NCBI RefSeq assembly: GCF_028435365.1
Contig: NZ_JAGTJJ010000115.1
Location: forward strand, 1-16,526
Direction of reading: 5' to 3'
DNA: 16,526 nucleotides
Origin: Polyangium jinanense
Lineage (GTDB): Bacteria; Myxococcota; Polyangia; Polyangiales; Polyangiaceae
The position numbers and the translations under genes are program-made. Positions within the stretch are counted from its first letter, which is position 1; each line of letters begins with the position of its first letter. This document shows, piece by piece, positions 1 to 6,815 of this stretch. The notes beneath the pieces are model-generated. The model did not search any database. It had not been told where the DNA came from and saw nothing but the letters and a program-made list of their open reading frames with translations.

Positions 1-110
1 TCATCGACCCCGGGTCCAGCGCTTGCGCTGGTCCAGGTCCAGGGGCGGATAGCCCCGGTGGGGCCTGGGGCAAAGCCCCAGCGCAGCGCCTCCCACATGA
101 GACCCATTCC
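1..110. repeat. Multi-hairpin intergenic repeat, copy A (type I arm, cut by window start)
   Basis: The window opens inside the right half of the innermost hairpin (H4, TCATCGA at 1-7). Going outward come H3 at 16-31 (CCAGCGC-TT-GCGCTGG), H2 around 42-56 (GGGGC stem with a GGATA loop; the outer pairs are mismatched here) and H1 at 65-81 (CTGGGGC-AAA-GCCCCAG). The tail GCGCAGCGCCTCCC, then ATGAGACCCAT near 97-107, is shared with the end of copy D. It lies about 20 bp beyond the stop codon of the beta-lactamase gene, so it could end that transcript, but there is no T-run typical of an intrinsic terminator. Whether this is a solo arm or half of a full element cannot be seen. Confidence 0.85.
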
Positions 111-126
111 CGGATGACCGCGTTCG

Positions 127-1026
127 TCAGAGCATCCCTTCGCCCTTCAGGATGTCGTAGGTGATCTTCGCGGCCTCGGGGCCGATCTTCGTCTCGTCGT
201 TTGATCGAATGCGGCACGCGAACACCCAGGTGCGACCTTCCTTCTCCAGCGCGCCGACGAACCACCCGACCATGGAGAGCGGCCCTCGCTGGCCCTCGGG
301 CACTGCGCTGCCCGTCTTCCCGCTGAACACCACGCTCGCAGGAATCTGATCGATGAACGGAAGCCGGTCGCGCACGTGCTCCACGGCGTCGCCGCGCAAT
401 TCGAGGGTCTTCTTCACGACGGTCGTGGCGCGTGGCGAGACGGGCAGCTTGTTTTCGTAGAGAGCGGCGAGGAAACGGCGTTCTTCGCGGGGCGAGATCG
501 TGAGCGTGTCGTTGAGCCAGAACATGGTCACGTCGCCCGAGGGATCGGCATTGCCGTATCGAAACGCCGAAAGATAGGCGCGATATCGCGGCTCGCCGAC
601 CTGCTCGGCGATGCGCTGGAAATACCAGACCGTCGAGTGCCACATCGCGGTGGCGAGCGAATGATCGCGGTTCCACGTGGCGCGCCATCGTTCCTTGCCG
701 TCCCAGCGAAACACCGTGGTCTCGTCCTGCACCACGCCCGTGTCGACCGCGATGAGCGCGTTCGGGATCTTGAACGTCGAGGCGGGCGTCGTGCGCACGT
801 CGCACTCGTCGCCGCCGTACTCGACCGTCGCGCCCGTGCCGAGCTCGACCATGGTGAAGCAGCCGACGAGCCCGGAAAACCGGGACGCGGCCGCCTTGGG
901 GGTCCGGGGCACGCCGGGGTCCGGGATCGTGGCCGCCGCGCCCTGCGTGCAGCCCGCGGCGAGGAGGAGCAAAGGCGCGGCGAGGAGGCGCGCGGCGGCG
1001 GCGAGGGGACGCATGCGTAGGGTCAT
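127..1026 (-). CDS. Class D (OXA-type) serine beta-lactamase, predicted lipoprotein
   Basis: The product is 299 aa, normal for a class D beta-lactamase plus a signal peptide; these enzymes hydrolyse beta-lactams through an acyl-serine intermediate assisted by a carbamylated lysine. All family motifs are visible: STFK at 83-86 (nucleophile S83, carbamylated K86), S-T-V at 131-133, YGN at 157-159, KTG at 237-239, and a following VGWFVG strand. The N-terminus is a lipoprotein signal (LLLLAAGC, lipidated Cys26), so the enzyme should be membrane-tethered outside the cytoplasm. The open frame continues far upstream, antisense to thiO, but the signal peptide fixes the start near 1026; ATG at 1014 is an equally good alternative and neither has a strong Shine-Dalgarno. 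The gene is divergent from thiO with a 105-bp gap. No regulator or mobile element adjoins it, suggesting a resident chromosomal gene. The substrate could be something other than clinical beta-lactams. Confidence 0.9.
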   Translation of the reverse strand: MTLRMRPLAAAARLLAAPLLLLAAGCTQGAAATIPDPGVPRTPKAAASRFSGLVGCFTMVELGTGATVEYGGDECDVRTTPASTFKIPNALIAVDTGVVQDETTVFRWDGKERWRATWNRDHSLATAMWHSTVWYFQRIAEQVGEPRYRAYLSAFRYGNADPSGDVTMFWLNDTLTISPREERRFLAALYENKLPVSPRATTVVKKTLELRGDAVEHVRDRLPFIDQIPASVVFSGKTGSAVPEGQRGPLSMVGWFVGALEKEGRTWVFACRIRSNDETKIGPEAAKITYDILKGEGML

Positions 1027-1131
1027 GACGCGCGAACGCCGCTTCCGACCGACGCATTTCCGGCCGGGGCACTTTTCGCGGCGCGCATCGATGGTTGACA
1101 CGAAGCGACCGTCGCGGCTAGGAGAAGCCCG

Positions 1132-2163
1132 ATGGTCGATTCCGGACGGCTCGACGTCGCCGTGCTGGGCGCCGGCGTGATGGGGCTCGTCGCCGCCGTC
1201 ACGCTCGTGCGTGCAGGGCTCCGGGTCGTGGTCCATGAGCGCGCCGCCGATATCACGGCGAGCGCCGCGTGGCGCTCCGGCGGCATGCTCGCGCCCGACT
1301 GCGAGGCAGAGATCGCCGAGCCGCTCGTGGTCGCCCTCGGCCGGCGGTCGCTCGCGCTCTGGCCGTCGCTCGTCCCGGGCGTCGAGACGAACGGAACCCT
1401 GGTCGTTGCCCCCCCTCGCGAACCGGGCGTGCTCACCCGATTCGAGCGGCTGACCCACAATCACCGGAGCCTCGGCGAAGAGGCTCTCGGCGCGCTCGAG
1501 CCCGCCCTCGCCGGCCGCTACCGGCGCGGGCTCTTTTTCCCGCACGAAGGGCACCTCGACCCGCGGCGCACGCTTCGAGCGCTGCAGACGTGGCTCCGCG
1601 AGGCCGGCGTGCCGATCGAATTCGGTTTCTCCGGAGATCCCGATTCCTTGAACGCCGACCGTATCGTCGACGCGCGGGGCCTCGGCGCCCGCGACAGGTT
1701 TCCCACGTTGCGCGGCGTCAAAGGGGAAATGGCCCTCGTCCGGAGCCGGGACGTTTCGCTCTCGCGGCCCGTGCGCCTGCTCCACCACCGCCATCCGCTG
1801 TACGTGGTGCCGCGTGAGGGCGGCGTCTTCATGATCGGGGCGACGACGATCGAATCGGAATCGCCCGATCCGAGCGCGGAGACACGCGTCACGTTGCGCT
1901 CGGCCGGCGAGCTCCTCACGCAGGCGTATGCGCTCCACCCCGCGTTCGCCGAGGCGGAGATCCTGGAGCTCAACGCGGGGCAAAGGCCCGCCTTCCCCGA
2001 CAACGCGCCGCGGATCGAGATCTCCGGGCGCACGATCGCCGTGAATGGATTGTATCGCCACGGCTGGCTCCTCGCGCCGGCGCTCGCCGCGCGGATCGTC
2101 GACGTTCTCCTCGGAAAGGTCCCCACGAACGAGGTCATGCATGCGGATCCGGCTGAATGGTGA
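1132..2163 (+). CDS. thiO: Glycine oxidase ThiO (FAD-dependent, thiazole synthesis)
   Basis: The 343-aa product is a DAO-family flavoprotein. ThiO oxidises glycine to iminoglycine (dehydroglycine) with O2, supplying the C2-N3 unit of the thiamine thiazole. The Rossmann FAD-binding motif GAGVMG is at 13-18, followed by the acidic strand end VVVHE (E36). The segment SAAWRSGGMLAP (44-55) and the C-terminal GLYRHGWLLAP are typical of the glycine oxidase/DAO fold. The start is supported by AGGAGA about 8 bp upstream of the ATG. The 3' end overlaps thiS by 23 bp, so translation is probably coupled. The thiS-thiG-thiE neighbours identify it as ThiO rather than another amino-acid oxidase. Use of ThiO instead of the radical-SAM enzyme ThiH implies an oxygen-dependent route. 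No TPP riboswitch is visible in the 105-bp leader. Confidence 0.93.
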   Translation: MVDSGRLDVAVLGAGVMGLVAAVTLVRAGLRVVVHERAADITASAAWRSGGMLAPDCEAEIAEPLVVALGRRSLALWPSLVPGVETNGTLVVAPPREPGVLTRFERLTHNHRSLGEEALGALEPALAGRYRRGLFFPHEGHLDPRRTLRALQTWLREAGVPIEFGFSGDPDSLNADRIVDARGLGARDRFPTLRGVKGEMALVRSRDVSLSRPVRLLHHRHPLYVVPREGGVFMIGATTIESESPDPSAETRVTLRSAGELLTQAYALHPAFAEAEILELNAGQRPAFPDNAPRIEISGRTIAVNGLYRHGWLLAPALAARIVDVLLGKVPTNEVMHADPAEW

Positions 2164-2338
2164 ACAGATCGATACGACGACGAAGGATCTCGCTGCGCTG
2201 ATCGAGGACCGAGGGTTCGACGTCTCGGTGGTCGCGACCGCGCTCAATGGCGAGTTCGTGCCGCGCGCCCTCCGGGCCGAGACGAAGCTCGCCGAGGGCG
2301 ACGCCGTCGAGGTGCTCCGGCCCATGCAGGGAGGATGA
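2141..2338 (+). CDS. thiS: Sulfur-carrier protein ThiS
   Basis: A 65-aa ubiquitin-like protein, the usual length for ThiS. It begins [10 protein letters not shown] and ends in Gly-Gly (MQGG), the tail that is adenylated and converted to a thiocarboxylate that donates sulfur to the thiazole. The core pattern [12 protein letters not shown] followed by [13 protein letters not shown] is characteristic. The ATG lies inside the end of thiO (23-bp overlap). The TGA stop overlaps the first ATG of thiG, so all three genes look translationally coupled. The activating E1-like enzyme ThiF is not in this window, so a ThiF or MoeB elsewhere must charge it. An ATG 4 bp upstream is out of frame and irrelevant. 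Confidence 0.93.
   Translation: MRIRLNGEQIDTTTKDLAALIEDRGFDVSVVATALNGEFVPRALRAETKLAEGDAVEVLRPMQGG
2329..2334 (+). promoter_or_regulatory. Shine-Dalgarno that decides the thiG start
   Basis: GGGAGG ends directly against ATG 2335 but lies 6 bp before ATG 2341, the better spacing. This favours the shorter ThiG. The site is inside the last codons of thiS, including those of its Gly-Gly tail. Confidence 0.6.
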
Positions 2339-2340
2339 GC

Positions 2341-3126
2341 ATGGTCGATTTTTATGGGCGCACGTTCGAAAGCAGGCTCCTCCTCGGGACGGCGCGATAT
2401 CCCTCGCCCGAGGCGCTCGGCCAGGCGGTGGCGCGCTCGGGCACGCAGATCGTGACCGTGTCTTTGCGGCGTGAATCCGCGGCCGGCGCGAAGGCGGGTC
2501 AGGCCTTCTGGGAGCTCGTGAAGGCGCTCTCCGTGACGGTCTTACCGAACACGGCCGGCTGCCATTCCGTGCGGGAAGCCGTGACCACGGCGCGGATGGC
2601 GCGCGAGGTCTTCGGGACGCCGTGGATCAAGCTCGAGGTCATCGGCGACGACGTGACGCTCCAGCCCGATCCCTTCGCGCTCGTGGAGGCGACACGCGCG
2701 CTCGTCGCGGAGGGCTTCGAGGTTTTTCCTTACATGACGGATGATCTCGTGCTCGCCGAGAAACTCGTCGAGGCGGGCTGCCGCGTGCTCATGCCGTGGG
2801 GCGCGCCGATCGGGACGGGCCGGGGGCTCAACAATCCCTACGCGCTCCGGCTGCTCCGAAAACATTTCCCGGGGATCACGCTGGTCGTGGACGCGGGCAT
2901 CGGCGCGCCGAGCCACGCGGCGGCGGCGATGGAAATGGGATACGACGCCATTCTGATCAACACGGCCGTCGCGACCGCGGGAGATCCGTCGGCCATGGCG
3001 GAGGCGTTCGCCGAGGCCATTCGCGCGGGGCGAAGGGCGCACGAGGCGGGGCTCATGGAGCCCACGGACCTCGCCACCGCGTCGACGCCGACGTTCGGCG
3101 CGCCGTTTTCACCTTTCGCAGGCTGA
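2341..3126 (+). CDS. thiG: Thiazole synthase ThiG
   Basis: ThiG is a TIM-barrel enzyme that condenses 1-deoxy-D-xylulose 5-phosphate, iminoglycine and ThiS-thiocarboxylate into the thiazole phosphate of thiamine. The product is about 261 aa. Diagnostic segments, counted from this start, are [10 protein letters not shown] near 15, LPNTAGC at 68-74, [10 protein letters not shown] with the Schiff-base lysine K97, the phosphate-binding [12 protein letters not shown] near 152, and [12 protein letters not shown] near 183. I prefer ATG 2341 because GGGAGG at 2329-2334 sits 6 bp before it. ATG 2335 (two residues longer, overlapping the thiS stop as ATGA) would leave no spacing from that site. It is followed 15 bp later by thiE in the same operon. 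Confidence 0.95.
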   Translation: MVDFYGRTFESRLLLGTARYPSPEALGQAVARSGTQIVTVSLRRESAAGAKAGQAFWELVKALSVTVLPNTAGCHSVREAVTTARMAREVFGTPWIKLEVIGDDVTLQPDPFALVEATRALVAEGFEVFPYMTDDLVLAEKLVEAGCRVLMPWGAPIGTGRGLNNPYALRLLRKHFPGITLVVDAGIGAPSHAAAAMEMGYDAILINTAVATAGDPSAMAEAFAEAIRAGRRAHEAGLMEPTDLATASTPTFGAPFSPFAG

Positions 3127-3141
3127 TTCGAGGAGCGGACG

Positions 3142-3759
3142 ATGCTCGTGCTGGATCGATTTTACCTGATCGTCGACAGCGCCCGGTGGCTCGATCGCCT
3201 GCTCCCGCTGGGTTTGCAATTCGTACAGCTCCGCATGAAGGGGCTCGAACCAGCAGCGCGGCGGGCGGAGATCGCGGCGTCCATCGAAAAGTGCCGGACG
3301 CGCGGGGCGACGCTCGTGGTGAACGATTTCTGGCAGGACGCGATCGATCTCGGCGCGGAATGGGTGCACCTCGGGCAGGAGGATCTCGCGGAGGCCGACG
3401 TCGCGGCGATCCGGCGGGCGGGCCTCAAGCTCGGCGTCTCGACGCACAGCCACGAGGAACTCGATACAGCGCTCGCGCCCGATCCCGATTACGTGGCGCT
3501 CGGCCCGGTGTATCCGACGACGCTCAAGGTGATGCCCTGGGCCCCGCAAGGGCTCGATCGGATCGGCGAATGGAAGCGCATCGCGCGGCGGCCGCTCGTC
3601 GCGATCGGAGGAATCACGCTGGAGCGCGCCGAGGGCGTGGCGCGGGCGGGCGCGGATTCGATCGCGGTCATCTCGGACGTCCTTTCGAATCCGGATCCCG
3701 AGGCCCGCTGCAAGGCCTGGCTCGACGCGCGGGCGACGTGGCCACGCGCCCCGGAATGA
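3142..3759 (+). CDS. thiE: Thiamine-phosphate synthase ThiE
   Basis: A 205-aa TIM-barrel protein that couples HMP-pyrophosphate with thiazole phosphate to give thiamine phosphate. Visible motifs: QLRMK at 29-33 (pyrophosphate-binding R and K), VVND at 59-62 (metal-binding Asn-Asp), VHLGQED at 75-81 (second metal Asp), GVST at 98-101, LGPVYPTTLK at 120-129 and AIGGI at 154-158. GQED with the ND pair favours a true ThiE over the related aminase regulator TenI. The residue after ND is Phe rather than the more usual Arg or Asp. GAGGAG about 7 bp before the ATG supports the start. It is the last clear thiamine gene here; thiC, thiD, thiF, thiH and thiL are absent from the window. Confidence 0.88.
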   Translation: MLVLDRFYLIVDSARWLDRLLPLGLQFVQLRMKGLEPAARRAEIAASIEKCRTRGATLVVNDFWQDAIDLGAEWVHLGQEDLAEADVAAIRRAGLKLGVSTHSHEELDTALAPDPDYVALGPVYPTTLKVMPWAPQGLDRIGEWKRIARRPLVAIGGITLERAEGVARAGADSIAVISDVLSNPDPEARCKAWLDARATWPRAPE

Positions 3760-3814
3760 CGGACGTTCTCCACGACGCGGCTCCGCGCTACGCTGGCGGC
3801 AAGAGGAGCCGATC

Positions 3815-4258
3815 ATGAAGAAGCTGGGTTACGAGGTCACGGTGAACGAGCCGGGCGCGCTTCCGCTTTCGCGGGCCGAGGTGTGGCGGGGGCTCGAAAT
3901 GAAGGCGGAGAACGCGCTGCCGTTCGTGCCGGGAATGACGCGATGCGACGTCCTGGAGAAGGGCGACGGCTGGCTTCTGCGCGAGATCGAATTCGGCGGT
4001 CAGCCCATCCGAGAGCGCGTGACGTTCGAGCCCGAGACGCGCGTGCATTTCGAGCGGGTCGCCGGGGCGCCGGGGTGGGTCGACAACGTGATCGACGAGC
4101 AGCCCGACGGCTCGCTCGTGCTCCGCTTCGTGTTCGGCGTGCCCGACGAGGACGAGGCCAAAGCGCGGGAGCTCGAGCCCGTGTATCGGAAAGCCGTGGC
4201 GGCGACGCTCGCGACGGTGCGGCGGATGGTCTCCGAAGGGACGATTCCGCGGCGCTGA
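3815..4258 (+). CDS. DUF1857/AtaL-like SRPBCC-fold protein
   Basis: A 147-aa protein matching the DUF1857 (AtaL-like) group of the START/SRPBCC ligand-binding superfamily. The pattern LSRAEVWRGLEMKAENALPFVP (18-39), then a Cys-Asp-Val-Leu-Glu strand near 44-48, alternating strands with LLREIEF (54-60) and RERVTFEP (66-73), and a long C-terminal helix (residues 113-142) fit that fold, which usually holds a hydrophobic ligand. No catalytic motif is evident and I assign no function. GAGGAG lies about 8 bp upstream of the ATG. It follows thiE by 55 bp on the same strand and may be read from the thi operon, but no functional tie to thiamine is evident. Its stop is 3 bp from that of the convergent hydrolase gene. 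Confidence 0.75.
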   Translation: MKKLGYEVTVNEPGALPLSRAEVWRGLEMKAENALPFVPGMTRCDVLEKGDGWLLREIEFGGQPIRERVTFEPETRVHFERVAGAPGWVDNVIDEQPDGSLVLRFVFGVPDEDEAKARELEPVYRKAVAATLATVRRMVSEGTIPRR

Positions 4259-4261
4259 GGT

Positions 4262-5191
4262 TCACCCGCGCCGCTTCGACGCGACGTACGCGAGCCCCTG
4301 CGCGTTGAGCGCCAGATCCAGCTCCAGATGCGCGCGGTCCTCGGCGTCGAGCGAGAGCCCCGCCTCCTCGGCCGCGCGCTCCATTTCCTTGTCGAGCGCC
4401 CCACGAATCATGGCCTCGGCCTCGGTCGGCGCGAGCGACACGGCCGCATCGACGAGCGAAGCGGAGAGGTCAATCCACCGATGAAGCTGCGCGGCCACCA
4501 CGTCGAGGTCCTCGATCTCGCCAAAATGCGTGAGCGCCACGCGCCGCGCCCCCGACGTCCGGACCACCTCGATGCTCGCGTGCGCCGTCTCCGCGTCGAA
4601 ATCGGTCGGGCTCGTGGACGGGAAAGCGAGGCGGCGGCCGCGCTGGAGCCGCGGATAAACGAGGCCAAACGTATCCCCGGTGAACACGGTCTCCCGGGCC
4701 GGATCGAGCACGACGAAATGGTGGTTCGCATGCCCGCGCGTATGCACGAACGTGAGCGTCGCACCGCCAAGCGGGGCGGTCTCGCGGTCCTCGAGCGACC
4801 GCACGCGCGCCGCATCGATCGGCAAGATCGTCCCGTAAAGCTCGGCAAACCGCGCAGCGCCGTAAACAGCCTCGGCGCTCTTGACGAGCTTCGACGGATC
4901 GACGAGGTGGCGCGCCGCCCGCGGATGCGCGAGCACAGTCGCATTCGGCAGCGCAGCGAGCAACGCCGAAGCGCCCCCAGCATGGTCGAGGTGGACGTGC
5001 GTGACGATGACCCACCGCACAGCCTCCCGCGCAATCCCCTCACGATCGAGCGCCGCAAGCAGCCGGGGAACCGCATGCGTGGTGTTCGTCTCCACGAACG
5101 CCGCTTCGTCGCCCTCCACACGGAGATACGCGGCGGCGATGTCGGGCCCTAGGTAATCGCAGTCGATCGTGACGAGGCGCGAGGAGCTCAT
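4262..5191 (-). CDS. Metallo-beta-lactamase-fold hydrolase
   Basis: A 309-aa MBL-superfamily protein, presumably cytoplasmic since no signal peptide is present. The zinc-binding set is complete: HVHLDH at 65-70, H154 in RGHANHH, D173 in FTGDTFG and H222 in LTHFGE. This arrangement fits glyoxalase II-like or lactonase-like hydrolases rather than secreted antibiotic-degrading enzymes; the substrate is not recognisable. The segment after residue 225 is mostly helical and acidic (residues 255-295), an addition seen in several MBL subfamilies. The start is the ATG giving MSSSRLVTIDCDYLG; no strong Shine-Dalgarno is seen. Repeat copy B begins only about 20 bp upstream of this start, so the promoter must lie in or beyond the repeat. 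Confidence 0.85.
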   Translation of the reverse strand: MSSSRLVTIDCDYLGPDIAAAYLRVEGDEAAFVETNTTHAVPRLLAALDREGIAREAVRWVIVTHVHLDHAGGASALLAALPNATVLAHPRAARHLVDPSKLVKSAEAVYGAARFAELYGTILPIDAARVRSLEDRETAPLGGATLTFVHTRGHANHHFVVLDPARETVFTGDTFGLVYPRLQRGRRLAFPSTSPTDFDAETAHASIEVVRTSGARRVALTHFGEIEDLDVVAAQLHRWIDLSASLVDAAVSLAPTEAEAMIRGALDKEMERAAEEAGLSLDAEDRAHLELDLALNAQGLAYVASKRRG

Positions 5192-5210
5192 GTGTCGAGC
5201 TTAGCAGACC

Positions 5211-5535
5211 TGGGCCGCTGCGCTGGGGCGTTGCCCCAGACCCCACCAGGGGCTATCCGCCCCTGGACCCGGACCAGCGCAAGCGCTGGACCCGGGGTCG
5301 ATGAACTGCGCGATGCGCAGTTCATCGAACAGGTCGAGGCAAGACCAGGTACGACCCTGCCAACCAAGACCGCCATGACTGGCAACGCTGTCCCTGGTCT
5401 TGCCACCGGCCCGTGGAAGAACTGCGCATCGCGCAGTTCTTCCCCCTGAGGTCCAGGGCTTGCCCTGGTTCGGGTCGAGGGGCGAATAGCCCCCGCGGGG
5501 TCCGGGGCAGCGCCCCGGCACAGCGCCCCGGCCAA
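5211..5535. repeat. Multi-hairpin intergenic repeat, copy B (full element, type I arm + core + type II arm)
   Basis: Left (type I) arm: H1 5223-5239 (CTGGGGC-GTT-GCCCCAG), H2 5246-5266 (CCAGGGGC-TATCC-GCCCCTGG), H3 5274-5289 (CCAGCGC-AA-GCGCTGG), H4 5298-5328 (14-bp perfect stem TCGATGAACTGCGC, loop GAT). The core, 5329-5412, has its own 12-bp inverted repeat GGCAAGACCAGG (5338-5349) against 5393-5404. The right (type II) arm is inverted: H4' 5415-5443 (GGAAGAACTGCGC stem, loop ATC), H3' 5453-5468 (CCAGGGC-TT-GCCCTGG), H2' around 5479-5493, H1' 5502-5518 (CCGGGGC-AGC-GCCCCGG). It occupies most of the 507-bp gap between the divergent MBL and VOC genes. The rest of the gap holds a short TGGCAC-A-GTGCCA palindrome near 5536-5548 and the VOC promoter region. 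No coding capacity is apparent. Confidence 0.95.
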
Positions 5536-5597
5536 CTGGCACAGTGCCAACGGAATGACTCCGACAAACCCTCGGGCAAACACGCGCTGCTTTCTCG

Positions 5598-5627
5598 TTG
5601 ACGCGTCCCGGACGGCTCGTGTAAGGC
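5598..5627 (+). promoter_or_regulatory. Candidate sigma70-type promoter for the VOC gene
   Basis: TTGACG at 5598-5603 is a near-consensus -35. Eighteen bases on, TAAGGC (5622-5627), or GTAAGG at a spacing of 17, is a weak -10. It would give a leader of roughly 65 nt before the ATG at 5699. It lies outside repeat copy B. The -10 match is poor, so this remains a guess. Confidence 0.35.
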
Positions 5628-5698
5628 ATACCCTGGTGCGCGCGGGGGTGGGTCTTCCGTCCTCGAACACGAAAACGCAGGTAGGGAGGAAAGAGACG

Positions 5699-6490
5699 AT
5701 GAGCAACGTCGACGGACACGACGCTGGTACACCCACGTGGTTCGACCTCATGACGCCGGACCTCGCGGGGGCGCAGAAGTTTTACGGGGAGCTCTTCGGC
5801 TGGACGTTCATCCAGGGCAAGCCCGAGATGGGCTACTACACGATGTGCCAGAAGAACGGCCGTAATGCCGCTGGCATGGGCAAGCGCCCCGAAGACGCGC
5901 CCTACCCGACGGCGTGGAGCGTCTATTTCGACAGCACGGACGTCGACGCCACGGCCGCCAAGATCCGCGAGTTCGGCGGCCAGCTGGTGATGCCGCCGAT
6001 GGACGTGATGGATCAGGGCCGGATGTGCGTTTGCGTCGACCCGACGGGCGCGACCTTTGGCTTCTGGCAGGGCCGCTTGCACAAGGGCGCGCAGGTCATC
6101 GACGAGCACGGCGCGATGACCTGGTGCGAGGTCGCCACGCGCGAGAGCGAGAAGGCCGCGGCGTTCTACAGCAAGGTACTCGACGTCGAGGCCCGGCAGA
6201 TGCCGATGGAGATGCCCGGCATGACGTACTACACGCTCCACAAGGGCGAGAAGGCCGTCTCCGGTATCATGCAAATGAACGAGCAGTGGGATGCCTCGAT
6301 CCCGCCGCACTGGATGCCCTACTTCGCCGTCGATAGCGCCGAGGACGCGTGTAAAAAGATCGAGGCGCTCGGCGGCAAGGTGATGCACGGGCCCTTCGAT
6401 TCGCCCTACGGCCGCATCGCCGTGGTCGCGGACCCCTACGGCGCGGCCTTCTCCATCATCAAGCTCTCCGCCGCCGCAATGGCCGCCTGA
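5699..6490 (+). CDS. Two-domain VOC (glyoxalase/bleomycin-resistance fold) protein
   Basis: A 263-aa protein made of two vicinal-oxygen-chelate modules, about residues 10-128 and 135-258. Each starts with the typical strand-helix pattern (TPTWFDLMTPDLAGAQKFYG; then MTWCEVATRESEKAAAFYS) and ends with a DPxGAxF strand (VDPTGATFGFWQ; ADPYGAAFSII). The overall plan resembles the mycobacterial CFP30B/27-kDa-antigen family, annotated as putative glyoxalase or hydroxylase; no substrate can be assigned. The start is set by a very good GGGAGGA about 9 bp before the ATG, suggesting strong translation. There is no signal peptide, so it is cytoplasmic. The gene stands alone, with repeat copy B upstream and copy C starting about 6 bp after the stop codon. 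Confidence 0.87.
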   Translation: MSNVDGHDAGTPTWFDLMTPDLAGAQKFYGELFGWTFIQGKPEMGYYTMCQKNGRNAAGMGKRPEDAPYPTAWSVYFDSTDVDATAAKIREFGGQLVMPPMDVMDQGRMCVCVDPTGATFGFWQGRLHKGAQVIDEHGAMTWCEVATRESEKAAAFYSKVLDVEARQMPMEMPGMTYYTLHKGEKAVSGIMQMNEQWDASIPPHWMPYFAVDSAEDACKKIEALGGKVMHGPFDSPYGRIAVVADPYGAAFSIIKLSAAAMAA

Positions 6491-6494
6491 TTCC

Positions 6495-6815
6495 CGCTGG
6501 GGCGTTGCCCCAGGCCCCACCCGGGGCTATCCGCCCCGGGACCCGGACCAGCGCAAGCGCTGGACTCCTGTTCGATGAACTGCGCGATGCGCAGTTCATC
6601 GAACAGGCCAGACTAGCGACGCCCCTGCCAACCAGAACGGCGGCGCTGCCATTTCAGCCGGCAACGCTGTCCCTTGTCTTGCCACCGGCCTGTTGGAAGA
6701 ACTGCGCATCGCGCAGTTCTTCCACCCCGAGTCCAGGGCTTGCCCTGGTTCGGGTCGAGGGGCGAACAGCCCCCGCGGGGCCCGGGGCAGCGCCCCGGCG
6801 CGGCGCCTCGCCCTG
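6495..6815. repeat. Multi-hairpin intergenic repeat, copy C (full element, type I arm + core + type II arm)
   Basis: Same orientation as copy B. H1 6497-6513, H2 6520-6540 (CCCGGGGC-TATCC-GCCCCGGG, with a compensatory A:T to C:G change against copy B), H3 6548-6563, and H4 6567-6607, whose perfect stem is extended to 19 bp (CCTGTTCGATGAACTGCGC, loop GAT). The core runs about 6608-6693. Right arm: H4' 6694-6724 (14 bp, TGGAAGAACTGCGC, loop ATC), H3' 6733-6748, H2' around 6759-6773, H1' 6782-6798. It fills the 330-bp gap between the convergent VOC and kinase genes, starting about 6 bp after one stop and ending about 6-20 bp before the other. A bidirectional terminator role is plausible by position, but there is no T-run. 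Confidence 0.95.

Noticed and set aside
1094..1122. TTGACA at 1094-1099 as the thiO promoter.
   Set aside because: The best -10 at a proper distance (GCTAGG) overlaps the Shine-Dalgarno and would put transcription start only a few bases before the ATG. Possible but unconvincing.
1027..1131. TPP riboswitch upstream of thiO.
   Set aside because: No THI-box elements (CTGAGA, conserved helix sequences) are found, and 105 bp shared with a divergent gene leaves little room.
1027..2325. Continuation of the beta-lactamase open frame far upstream, giving a 732-residue reading frame.
   Set aside because: It is antisense to thiO and thiS, Arg-rich and family-less. The lipoprotein signal peptide places the true start near 1026.
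5191..5449. Small plus-strand reading frames inside the repeats that give similar peptides in several copies (for example 5192-5449, 6505-6930, 9355-9663).
   Set aside because: The peptide similarity simply follows from DNA repeat identity. Stem changes are compensatory at the base-pair level, not synonymous at the codon level, and no good ribosome-binding sites precede them.
5211..5535. REP/BIME elements mobilised by a RAYT (TnpA-REP).
   Set aside because: The hairpins lack an evident GTAG/GGAG-type tetranucleotide at the stem foot, the four-hairpin arm is much longer than a REP, and no RAYT gene is in the window. A genome search could reopen this.
5211..5535. Remnant of an insertion sequence.
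   Set aside because: No transposase fragment in any frame of copies B, C or D. The three cores share sequence with each other but not with any recognisable coding segment.
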